From Lota lota (Eukaryota; Chordata; Actinopteri; Gadiformes; Lotidae): DNA of 64,000 nt. Location: NCBI GenBank assembly GCA_026745465.1, contig JACYXH010000573.1, positions 32,501-96,500 of the forward strand, given 5' to 3'. The notes beneath the pieces were generated by a model, which had not been told where the DNA came from, made no database searches, and saw only the letters and a program-made list of their open reading frames with translations. The position numbers and the translations under genes are program-made. Position 1 is the stretch's first letter; each line of letters opens with the position of its first letter. This document shows, in pieces, positions 54,662 to 64,000 of the stretch.

Positions 54662-57430
54662 CTACCAACATTGAAAGAGATTAAAGAGTTACATGAGTGG
54701 AAGGAAGAATAATGTGGCCAAATATTTAGCTTTTGTTATTTTCATGGTATTGTTGATAAGACAAAGTGATGGACGGACAGATGATCATAAGGACAGACTT
54801 GATTGCCTGATAGACACCAAGGTCTGGCCAGTACCTGCGCAAGCCCACCCAGAGGTGGCTGGTTAGTGGGAAGGGTGTGCGAGCTACCAGCTCATCAATC
54901 ATCTCATGCTCTTCTGGGTCCCTGAGGCTCAGCAGGTCCCAGTGAGAGTCTCTGCAGTAGAGCAGGGCGTCTGACCAGCACAGCCGCCTCCCCACCAGAG
55001 TGATGTTCCTCCCCATCTCCTGAATGCTGACGGAGGGTGGAGGAGGCCCTAACTCTGGGGAACCAAAAGACAGTGTGGGGCTGAGGGATTTCTACTCTCA
55101 GCCCTGTAAGTATCCCTTTAGGTATCTTTGAGCAGACACCCAATCCCTACCCACTATTAAGACATTTAGCAGACACTTTTACATTTACAAAAGTGTAATT
55201 AGCGACACTAAATCACCAATCAGTGTGGGATGTTTTTAAATGAGTACACAACACCTTCAGACACTTGGCAGTACTTTTCTCTCAGACATCTCAGCACACT
55301 TGAACTCAACTGATGTGAAGGGCTATGAGGTGTCTTGGACCATACAGAAAACAACTTACTACTTTGATACTTCACTCTGAAATATCACAATACAGAACAG
55401 TCCTGTAGATCAGTGGTGCCAACCTTTGACTTTAGGTGGACCACTAAATTGTCATCAAGATCTTTCTTGGACACCCTCAGATGGAAACGGTAGAACTTAG
55501 ATAAATACAAATGCAGTGGCTGACCCAAGAGTGCCAGCAAACCCTTTATACACAAGTATTGCTGCCAGAAGGCCATGACCAGTGGGAGACAGTGGAAATG
55601 AGAAGTCAGCAACACTGCTTATGCTCCCTTTTATGTATATTCAGCAAAACCAAATCAAAGCAAATCTTTAAAAACACTAAAAAATGTAATACATTTTAAA
55701 GGTATTTTTGTATTTAAAATGATCTATATTCGTTTTTCTATTATTGTACATTTGACCATATCATGGAGAAAATCCCACATTCCACCTGCAGTACCCTCGT
55801 GTACCACCAGTGGTACGTGTAGCACCTGCAGTACCCTCGTGTACCACCAGTGGTATGTGTAGCACCTGCAGTACCCTCACGTACCACCTGCAGTACCCTC
55901 ATATACCACCAGTGGTATTCAGACCACCTGCAGTACCCTCATGTACAACATGCAGTACCCTTGTGTACCACCAGTGGTACGCAGACCACAGGTTTAAAAC
56001 ACTGTATGCAGATTGTGCTTTGGGGGATGCTTTTACCCAAAGTGTCTTACAATACTGTCGGTGCATACATTGTAATAATAGGTAGCCCCAAGTGGGAATC
56101 AAACCCCTAACCCTGGCAGTGTGAATGCCATGCTCTACCTGTTGAGCTATAAGGAACAGCAGCATTTGACTTTTGACAAATGATGGTTGACCAACAGTGG
56201 TACTGGTTTACCCATCACCCTTTGATGATCATGTAATGATGGACTGGGTTCCTACCTCCGTACACTTTGACCTCACACAACGACAAAGGGTATGTTGCAG
56301 CAGAGTTCTTGTAGAAGTTGATAAACCTTCCTTCCATTCCCCAACACTTGACAGTCTGAGTCAAGCAGCCTGGGTCATCTTTGATGATGGCACACCTGAG
56401 GAAAAGAGACAGAGAGAGAAGATACAGTAGTCTGATGAAGGTATCAGAGACCAGATTCCAGTAGCTGGTGTGTGTCCAGGTGTACTTGAGCAGAGCACTG
56501 GTTATGTTCCCTTATTTTCTGGGAGTACAATATTCTATGCTATTTAGTCATTTACACTTTTATCCAAAAACACTTAAAAGCAGGTCGAGGTCATTAGGGA
56601 TCAAAGCCAGGACGTTTTGCTGGGAGTCTAACAGTATTTAGCAGAAGTAAGGTAGGTGAAACCAGTGATTCACCTTGGATTGTCGTTGCCGTTGTTCTCC
56701 AGTGAATTCCCGATGAGTATTTCCACTCCATTGAGCCTGAACCTCTCGTAATTCATATTAGTGACCTGGATCTCTGACACTCTGTACACACCAGGCAGCT
56801 CCAGCCTCCACCATGGAATGGCCTGATAGGCGGTAGAGCTGCAGCTGTTGTGAAACCAGTCAGGGTCGGTGTTCCCATCGATGGAGTGTTCAGCCTTCCC
56901 CATGTCCGAGTAGGTTGTAGACTGAACAGCCATGCCGCTCAACGCCAGGTTAATGCGGGATGCAGCTTAATGGAGAGTGGAACCACAGAATAGTTTGTCA
57001 AGTTGCATTCTAGTGTTTAAACACATTAAAATACTTATAATAATAATTATAACTTGTCATCAGCCCCTAAATGGGGCACATAGAAATACCTGAAAATCCA
57101 GGTGACTTCCACAGGAGGACCACAACACCTGGTGATGAGGAAATACTATTTACTTAATAAAATAAATACTTCAGCTTTTATCAGCTAATATTTATGAGCA
57201 TATATCCTGCAACTATTGTATCAATTAAATATATGTTATATGTATATATATCTGTGGTAGGAATCTTACACACGCCCACGATCACAATAACATAGGAGGA
57301 GGTCAACTGTCAAAAGTTATAGCAGGTAAATCTTTATTAATTCAATATAATGAACTGGATAATGATAAATACTGTAGTGCTGTGTGTAATACTTACCAAT
57401 GAAACTGCAGATGAGACGACTGGACCCCAT
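54451..57430 (-). CDS. Secreted F-type lectin / C-type lectin fusion protein
   Basis: Minus-strand gene of six coding exons: 57430-57397, 57128-57090, 56965-56674, 56395-56256, 55054-54835 and 54661-54451. They total 936 nt, 312 codons including the stop, and every splice phase agrees. A signal peptide (MGSSRLICSFIGVVVLLW) is followed by an F-type lectin (fucolectin, FTP) domain at about 25-168, then by a C-type lectin-like domain at about 175-305. The ATG has a good context (aaccATGG). FTP lectins bind fucose and CTLDs often bind sugars through calcium. Here both canonical binding motifs look altered, so the ligand cannot be predicted. Upstream lie two copies of a promoter and noncoding exon. 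The protein should be secreted, probably an immune opsonin-like lectin by family analogy. Confidence 0.82.
54835..55054 (-). CDS. Lectin exon 5 (CTLD, first part)
   Basis: Encodes a Pro-rich hinge (ELGPPPPSVSIQEMG), an N-glycosylation sequon NIT, then LCWSDALLYCRDSHWDLLSL and ...HLWVGLRR. It shows the CTLD pattern W..A..YC...W.LLS......E and the WIGL-like core. Phase 1 to 2. Confidence 0.88.
55411..56004. mobile_element. hAT-type non-autonomous element in lectin intron
   Basis: Starts CAGTGGTGCCAACC and ends ggtttaaaacactg, which are imperfect inverted termini of the hAT/Charlie kind. No transposase is present. I cannot see matching 8-bp target duplications, so the exact ends are uncertain. 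Confidence 0.55.
55785..55992. repeat. ~40-bp minisatellite inside hAT element
   Basis: About five variable-length units of 'cacctgcagtaccctcgtgt' plus 'accaccagtggta'. Each complete unit includes the palindrome taccaccagtggta. Confidence 0.9.
56020..56160 (-). repeat. tRNA-derived SINE
   Basis: On the minus strand the head reads tagctcaacaggtagagc (A-box-like) and ggggtttgattccca (B box), followed by the core 'tgtaagacactttgg'. A related core fragment lies near 56545-56640. Inserted in the lectin intron, same strand as the gene. Confidence 0.7.
56256..56395 (-). CDS. Lectin exon 4 (F-type domain, second part)
   Basis: Encodes CAIIKDDPGCLTQTVKCWGM, then EGRFINFYKN and the closing LCEVKVYGG of the F-type fold. 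Phase 2 to 1. Confidence 0.9.
56674..56965 (-). CDS. Lectin exon 3 (F-type domain, first part)
   Basis: Encodes AASRINLALSGMAVQSTTYS, then HSIDGNTDPDWFHNSC, PWWRLELPGVYRVSEIQVTN and ...GVEILIGNSLENNGNDNP. These are F-type lectin hallmarks (NLAL.G.A.QS, AIDG-like IDGN, PWWR.DL-like). Ends in phase 2. Confidence 0.9.
57090..57128 (-). CDS. Lectin exon 2 (signal peptide hydrophobic core)
   Basis: A 39-bp, phase 1-1 exon encoding GVVVLLWKSPGFS. It completes the hydrophobic signal sequence. Being symmetric, it could be skipped in frame, which would remove most of the signal core. Confidence 0.7.
57397..57430 (-). CDS. Lectin exon 1 coding part (signal peptide start)
   Basis: Coding MGSSRLICSFI plus one base, donor gtaagt. 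The acceptor upstream (tgtttctccag, exon from 57434) shows that a noncoding exon precedes it. Confidence 0.75.
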
Positions 57431-57519
57431 GGTTCTGGAGAAACAACATGCTTAGACAATAGCTTACACTTGCCACTAGGTACACAGCCATACAATCATA
57501 TGAAATTATATATACAACA

Positions 57520-57795
57520 TTCTATTGAAAGTTGAAACAAATAGATCCTTTGAGATGGAGCCATAAGTAATTGACATATTACATTAATCTTAGGAGTCCA
57601 AAAATTAGGAGTCTACCATTAAAGACCAATACAATAAAATCCTAAAATAGTTTGTCTCTCTGACTTGAAGATGGTACTCACCGGCAGAGTCTGTAGGTCC
57701 TTCTGTATGAATGAAGCGTTTTAATCTAAGATCAGCACAAGATAAACTTGGAATTGACTTAAGTAATCCAAACACTCTTCTTTGCAAACATTATG
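57520..57795 (-). promoter_or_regulatory. Lectin promoter and noncoding exon, proximal copy
   Basis: On the minus strand, sequence ending ...gactctgccg followed by a gtgagt donor at 57681 forms a noncoding 5' exon. The next acceptor is at 57435, just before the ATG. The upstream TATA-like site is weak (tttatcttg). Confidence 0.6.
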
Positions 57796-58670
57796 GTTCT
57801 TACAACGCATTGACGAGTCTCACAGAAAGTGTGAGACACAAAGTGTGAGGCATTCGCGTCCGGGGCTCAGACACTAAAATGAGCAATGCCACGGTCCGGT
57901 CTCCAGTATACTTACTACCTAATAGTCTATTCAAATAATGTTTGCAAATATCCATTGCTCTTCACATGCCCCTGTTCAAGCCGGTGCAAAGTGATCCGTA
58001 GAGACAGACGTCAGGGCAAGGTACGTAGCAGTGGGGCCATAATCATTTTAAAGTAAGTTACACATCTGATATCTGAACATGTAAACCAAAACTGACGTTT
58101 GAAAAAGAAATGGTTTAAACATAATTGGACAATTTAAATTCTAAATTCTAAAATGGTACTTATGAACAATTTATAATGAATAATGGAGGAAGAAATACCA
58201 CCATGTATTTCTCTCCCATTTTATATATTTGCATATCAAATTGCAGAGGAAGGTACAGAGGCAGACAGAGAAGGACAAGGCCATAGCTAGTAATTAAAAC
58301 AGCTCATCGACATTCCAACAAATCCCAACAAATCCCAACAAATCAAAGGGAAGTCTGTTTATTACATTATCAGCATGATAATAGTGCCAGCAGTGGCAAA
58401 CCACCACCCTACACAATGTGTTTTAGTGCTACCAATAAAGGGATACGACCTGACGATACCATGTGTATAAGTACAAGCATTTCTAGGAGCCTAGGTTTTT
58501 CAAAGACTTTCAAAGTGAGCTACTCACACTTTGGCTTTCTAAATTACGTTTGATAAATTGATTATTTTAGATGGTTAAAGTTAACCATCATCATTAAATT
58601 ATCTTAATACGACGAGACCTATTTTATATATTTTGTACATCTGTAAGAATATTCTATTCTATAATAAACA
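57790..58670 (-). repeat. Inverted copy of the 59-64 kb repeat unit, between two promoter copies
   Basis: Matches, in reverse complement, landmarks of the direct units: the CRE-like block near 58005, 'gcagaggaaggtacagaggc' near 58242 and 'ggatacgacctgacgatacc' near 58441. Confidence 0.85.
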
Positions 58671-58925
58671 ACATTCTATTAAAAGTGAGAACAAATAGAT
58701 AATTTGAGATGGAGCCATAAGTAATACACAAATTACATTAATCTTAGGAGTCCAAAAATGAGGAGTCTACCATTACAAAGCAATACAATTAAATCCTAAA
58801 ATAGTTAGTCTCTCTGACTTGAAGATGGTACTCACCGGCAGAGTCTGTAGGTCCTTCTGTATGAATGAGGCGTCTGAATCTAGGACCAGCACCATATAAA
58901 CGTGGATTTGCTTACTTTCATGCAA
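58671..58925 (-). promoter_or_regulatory. Lectin promoter and noncoding exon, distal copy
   Basis: Closely matches 57540-57795, including the intact gtgagt donor (58835). It has a better TATA-like site (tttatatgg on the minus strand, near 58897). It could serve as an alternative first exon, or belong to another lectin copy beyond this window. Confidence 0.55.
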
Positions 58926-59754
58926 AGGCTCTTGTATGCAAATACTCAAGCACTCACTGTGAGAGTGACTATGGGGTTATCGGCAGGAAAGGAAAGGTGA
59001 AAGACATGAGCTGAATTTAACAAAAACATGGCTCTCTTTATTACAACAAACTTGTTTTAGTTTGTGGTACAGGGGAAAACCGGTAAGCAAGGCTAGATGA
59101 GTGTTTAGTTAATTTAATGTAGAAATGTTACATATTATACCTTTAACCATGTCTAACCTAATGCCTATACTTAACCATCTAACCAGCTAAAATAAGTAAT
59201 TTATCAACCTTAATTTAGAAAGCCGACTTGATAGTCTTTAAAGGTAAAAATACACAAAGACCTAGGGTCCATGAAATGCTTGTATTTATACACATGGCAT
59301 CATCAGGTCGTATCCCTTTAATGGTACCACTAAAACACATTGTCTAGGGTCATGGTTTGCCACTGCTGGCACTATTATCATGCTGATAATATAATAAACA
59401 GACTTCCCTTTGATTTGTTGAGATTTCAATGAGTTGTTTTAATTACTAGCTATGGCCTTGTCTTTCTCTGTCTGCCTCTGTACCTTCCTCTGCAATTTGA
59501 TATGCAAAGATATTCAATGGGAGAGAAATACATGGTTGTATTTCGTCCTCCATGTATTCATTATAAATTGGTAATAAGTATACATTTTTAATTAAGTCCA
59601 ATTTAATGTAGTTCTAATTAAAACATTTATTTTTCAAACTTCAGTTTTGACTAACATGTTCAGGCTAATTACACTTGTCTTCATGAGTAAAAGAGATATC
59701 AGATGTGTATCTTAACTTTAAAATGATTATGGCCCCACTGCTACGTACCTTGCC

Positions 59755-59765
59755 CTGACGTCAGT
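59755..59765. promoter_or_regulatory. CRE-like palindrome in repeat unit
   Basis: TGACGTCA in the block 'ccttgccctgacgtcagtct'. The same perfect site is at about 62212. The middle unit (60915) and the inverted unit (58005) carry near matches. Confidence 0.45.
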
Positions 59766-61487
59766 CTCTACAGATCACTTTGCATCGGCTCACACTGGCT
59801 CTAGGTATGAAGTACAACCAAATGACAGGATAAAGTATGCAGATAAAATGGAAACATCACTAGCAGCTGCACCCATTAAACAGGGACATTGGAAGGACGT
59901 TGGCTATTTGCAAACATTATTTGTTTAGGCCTTCATTGACTACCGGGCCGGGACATTGCTAGTTTTACTGTGACCTCACCGGACGCTGCCAATGCAGACA
60001 GCCATCGCAAGCTGCAAATGACTTTGTGTGAGACATTTCAACGCGTTGTATGAAGGATCATGGGAAATCTCTCTGTGTGGTATATTGTTGTGTGATGAAG
60101 GGAAAACGGACACACAAGTGTCTACACTTTATTTTTTTGTTTTACCTTTAAATTGAGTTTCACATGGACAGAGTAAACCACTTGTTATGTCTGACGCTTC
60201 ACAATTGTTATGTTTTAATGTAGAAATTTTACATATTATACCGTTACGTTAAAGAAATACAAAATAATGTAAAGTGTCTATTCATTTTCAGATTCATGTG
60301 TTTCTCTTTGTGTATTTTGGAGCCGGGAGCGGTCTACAATCTAAATGGTGTCATAAAGAGACAGGCACTGTCAACCAGAGGAGATATTCTCATAGATCTA
60401 CAAAGTATGTTACATAGGTCTAGTCGTTTTTACATAATTGAATGTTGAAATGTTAGATATTATACCTTTAACCTTGTCTAACCCAATACCTACACTTAAC
60501 CATTTAACCAGCTAAAATAAGTAGTTTATCAAACTTAATTTAGAAAGCCAACTTGATAGTCTTAAAGGCAAAAGCTCAATTAATTGTTTTAATTACTACT
60601 GTGGGCTGTCTTTCTCTGTCTGCCTCTGTACCTTCCTCTGCAATTTGATATGCAAATATATTCAATGGGAAAGATATACATGGTTCTATTTATTCCTCAA
60701 TGTATTCGTGATAAATCGGTAATAAGTATAAGTTTAGATATTATAATAAGAATTGTCCAATTACATATAGTTCTAAGTAAAACCTTTATTTTTCAAACTT
60801 TATTTTTGGTTAACATGTTTAGGCTAGTTACACTTGTCCTCATGAGTAAAAGAGATATCAGATGTGTATCTTACTTTAAAATGATTATGGCCCCACTGCT
60901 ACGTACCTTGCCCTGACGTCTGTCTCTACATATCACTTTGCATCGGCTCACACTGGCTCTAGGGAGGAAGAACAACCAAATGACAGGATAAAGTATGCAG
61001 ATAGATCAAATGGAAACATCACTAGCAGCTGCACCCATTGAACATGGACATTGGAAGGACGTTGGCTATTTGCAAACATTATTTGTATAGGCCTTGTGAG
61101 ACAAATCAACGCTTTGCCTGAAGGATCATGGGAAATCTCTCTGTGTGGTATATTGTTGTGTGATGAAGGGAAACAGACACACAAGTGTCTGTACCCTGTT
61201 TTCTTGTTGTTCCTTTAAATTGAGTTTCCCATGAACAGAGCGAACCCATTGTCTGACGCCTCGCTTTGTTTGTGTTTTAATGCAGAAATGTTACATATTA
61301 TACCTGTAAGTGAAACATTTTCAAAAGAATACAAAATGTCTATTCATTTTCAGATTCATGTATTTCTCTTTGTGTATTTGGGAGCCGGGAGCGGTCTACA
61401 ATCTAAATGGTGTCATGAAGAGACAGGCACAGCCAACGAGAGGAGATATTCTCACAGAAGTACAAAATATGTTACATAGTGTGGGAG

Positions 61488-61545
61488 TGTGTGTGGAGGA
61501 TGGCTGCTTTAAGCAGCCATCCTCCACACTTCCACACATAGGTCT
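61488..61545. repeat. Foldback insert with 19-bp perfect arms
   Basis: The arms on either side of a single central T near 61511 are perfect reverse complements over 19 bp. A looser outer pairing (gtgtgg / ccacac) follows. It interrupts a 'ttacataggtctagtc' sequence that is uninterrupted in the neighbouring unit. Confidence 0.9.
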
Positions 61546-62640
61546 AGTCATTTATTTATAATTGTATGTAGAAATGTTACATATTATACCTTTAACCATG
61601 TCTAACCTAATACCAATACATAACCTTCTAACCAGCTAAGATAAGCAATTTATCAAACATAATTTAGATAGTCGAAGTGTGAGTAGCTCATTTTGATAGT
61701 CTTAAAGGCAAAAACACACAAAAAACCCTAGGGTCCATGAAATGCTTGTACTTATACACATGGTATCGTCAGGGTGTATCCCGTTAATGGTACCACTAAT
61801 ACACATTATCTGGCCCTATTATCATGCTGACAATATAATAAACAGACACCTTTAGATTTTGTTGAGATGTCTACGAGTTGTTTTCATTACTAGCTATGGC
61901 GTTGTCTTTCTCTGTCTGCCTCTGTACCTTCCTCTACAATTTGACATGCAAAAATATTCAATGGGAGAGAAATACATGGTGGTATTTCGTCCTCCATGTA
62001 TTCATTATAAATTGGTAATAAGTATAATTTTACAATTTAGAATTAGAGTTGTCCAATTATATGTAGTTCTAATTACAACATTTATTGTTCAAACTTCAGT
62101 TTTGATTAACATGTTTAGGCTAGTTACACTTGTCCTCCTGAGTAAAAGAGATATCAGATGTGTATCTTACTTTAAAATGATTATGGCCCCACTGCTACGT
62201 ACCTTGCCCTGACGTCAGTCTCTACAGATCACTTTGCATCGGCTCACACTGGCTCTAGGTAGGAAGTACAACCAAACGACAGGATAAAGAATGCAGATAG
62301 ATAAAATGGAAACATCACTAGCAGCTGCACCCATTGAACAGGGACATTGGAAGGACGTTGGCTATTTGCAAACATTATTTGTATAGGCCTTGTGAGACAC
62401 GTCAACGCATTGCCTGAAGGATCATGGGAAATCTCTCTGTGTGGTATATTGTTGTGTGATGAAGGGGAAAACGAACACACAAGTGTCTCCACTCTGTTTT
62501 CTTGTTGTTCCTTTAAATTGAGTTTCCCATGAACAGAGTGAACCCTTTGTCTGAAGCCTCGCTGTGTTTGGGTTTTAATGCAGAAATGTTACATATTATA
62601 CCTGTAAGTTACACATTTTCAAAACAATACACATATGTAC

Positions 62641-64000
62641 ACTCATATACACACATACATACACTCATCACACAACAATATACCACACAGAGAGATTTCC
62701 CATGATCCTTCAGGCAACGCGTTGACGTGTCTCACACAAAGTCATTTGCAGCTTGCGATGGCTCTCTGCATTGGCGGCGTCCGGTGAGGTCACAGTAAAA
62801 CTAGCAATGTCCCGGCCCGGTAGTCAGTGAAGGCCTAAACAAATAATGTTTGCAAATAGCCAACGTCCTTCCAATGTCCCTGTTCAATGGGTACAGCTGC
62901 TAGTGATGTTTCCATTTTATCTGCATACTTTATCCTGTCATCTAAATTAAAAATGTATACGTATTACCAATTTTTAATGAAGACATGGAGGAAGAAATAC
63001 CACCATGTATTTCTCTCCCATTGAATATTTTTGCATATCAAATTGCAGAGGAAGGTACAGAGGCAGACAGAGAAGGACAAGGCCATAGCTAGTAATTAAA
63101 ACAACTCATAGACATCTCAACCAATCAAAGGGAAGTCTGTTTATTATATTATCAGCATGATAAAAGTGCCAGCAGTGTCAAACCACCACCCTAGATAATG
63201 TGTTTTAGTGGTACCATTAAAGGGATACGACCTGATGATGCCATGTGTATAAGTACAAGCATTTCATGGACCCTAGGTATTTGTGTATTTTTACCTTTAA
63301 AGACTATCAAGTCGGCTCTCTAAATTAAGTTTGATAAATTACTTATTTTAGCTGGTTAGATGGTTAAGCCTAGGTATTGGGTTAGACATGGTTAAAGGTA
63401 TAATATCTAACATTTCAACATTCAATTATGTAAAAACGACTAGACCTATGTAACATATTTTGTACTTCTGTGAGAATATCTCCTCTGGTTGACAGTGCCT
63501 GTCTCTTTATGACACCATTTAGATTGTAGACCGCTCCCGGCTCCAAAATACACAAAGAGAAACACATGAATCTGAAAAAGAATAAACATTATGAATTATT
63601 TTGTATTGTTTTTACTTACAGGTATAATATGTAACATTTCTGCATTAAAACATAAAAATTGTGAGGCGTCATAACAAGGGGTTTGCTTTGTCCACGTGAA
63701 ACTCAATTTAAAGGTACAACAAGAAAACAGGGTACAGACACTTGTGTGTTCGTTTTCCCTTCATCACACAACAATATACCACACAGAGAGATTTCCCATG
63801 ATCCTTCGTGCAACGCGTTGACGTGTCTCACACAAAGTCATTTGCAGCTTGCGATGGCTCTCTGCATTGGCGGCGTCCGGTGAGGTCACACAGTAAAACT
63901 AGCAATGTCCCGGCCCGGTAGTCAGTGAAGGCCTATACAAATAATGTTTGCAAATAGCCAACGTCCTTCCAATGTCCCTGTTCAATGGGTGCAGCTGCTA
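62641..64000 (-). repeat. Inverted copies of the same repeat, running off the window
   Basis: Reverse-complement landmarks: 'acacagagagatttcccatg' (62685 and 63781), 'gcagaggaaggtacagaggc' (63046) and 'gtagaccgctcccggctcc' (63526). The head-to-head junction lies near 62640 in a CA/TA-rich stretch. Confidence 0.88.

Larger units (their letters stand above)
59110..62640 (+). repeat. Three direct copies of a ~1.1-1.3 kb repeat
   Basis: Landmarks recur in order: 'gcctctgtaccttcctctgc' (59473, 60621, 61919), 'aagagatatcagatgtgtat' (59690, 60850, 62147), the CRE-like block (59755, 60915, 62212) and 'atcatgggaaatctctctgt' (60057, 61128, 62422). 'gggagccgggagcggtctac' appears at 61380 and, in a diverged form, near 60322. 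I do not recognise the family and see no intact coding region. Confidence 0.9.

Overview
This is teleost fish genomic DNA. The reasons are large fish-type NLR genes (FISNA-NACHT-LRR-B30.2), 174-bp symmetric LRR exons, GT-AG introns, a Tc1-like transposon of the kind common in fish, tRNA-derived SINE fragments, and a very high load of (TG)n microsatellites and minisatellites. I cannot name the species.

Layout. (1) About 0.6-17.5 kb: NLR gene 1, plus strand. It has 11 coding exons and encodes about 1187 aa: a fish-specific N-terminus with two copies of a 39-residue exon, an N-terminal helical exon, FISNA-NACHT, three LRR exons and PRY-SPRY. (2) 17.5-28 kb: repeat-dominated spacer with (TC)n, 62-, 60- and 45-bp minisatellites, three tandem ~0.8-1.4 kb units carrying purine-rich blocks, MITE and hAT remnants, and one possible small minus-strand gene near 21.1-22.1 kb. 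(3) 28.1-33 kb: extra copies of the NLR promoter and 5' exon, a 1.7 kb 41-bp minisatellite, and relics of gene-1-type N-terminal exons. (4) 34.0-49.8 kb: NLR gene 2, plus strand. It has the same FISNA-NACHT-LRR-B30.2 body, but the N-terminus is a CARD followed by a fourfold Thr/Ser-rich linker. It has six LRR exons, about 1320 aa. (5) 49.8-54.3 kb: repeats and several strong hairpins. (6) 57.8-54.4 kb, minus strand: a secreted lectin gene fusing an F-type (fucolectin/FTP) domain to a C-type lectin domain, about 311 aa, with two copies of its promoter and 5' exon. (7) 57.8-64 kb: direct and inverted copies of a roughly 1.1-1.3 kb repeat carrying CRE-like sites.

How they fit together. The two NLR genes are a diverged tandem duplication. 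Their bodies and downstream flanks align, but the N-termini differ, so gene 2 looks like a chimera that acquired a CARD. Both proteins should be cytosolic sensors or regulators: the B30.2 and LRR parts for recognition, NACHT as the nucleotide switch. Only gene 2 has a visible CARD for coupling to CARD adaptors. The lectin would act outside the cell. The window therefore reads as an innate-immune cluster in a repeat-rich, rapidly rearranging region.

All exon models were built by hand from splice sites and reading phase. Each closes in frame from start to stop, but none has been tested against transcripts.
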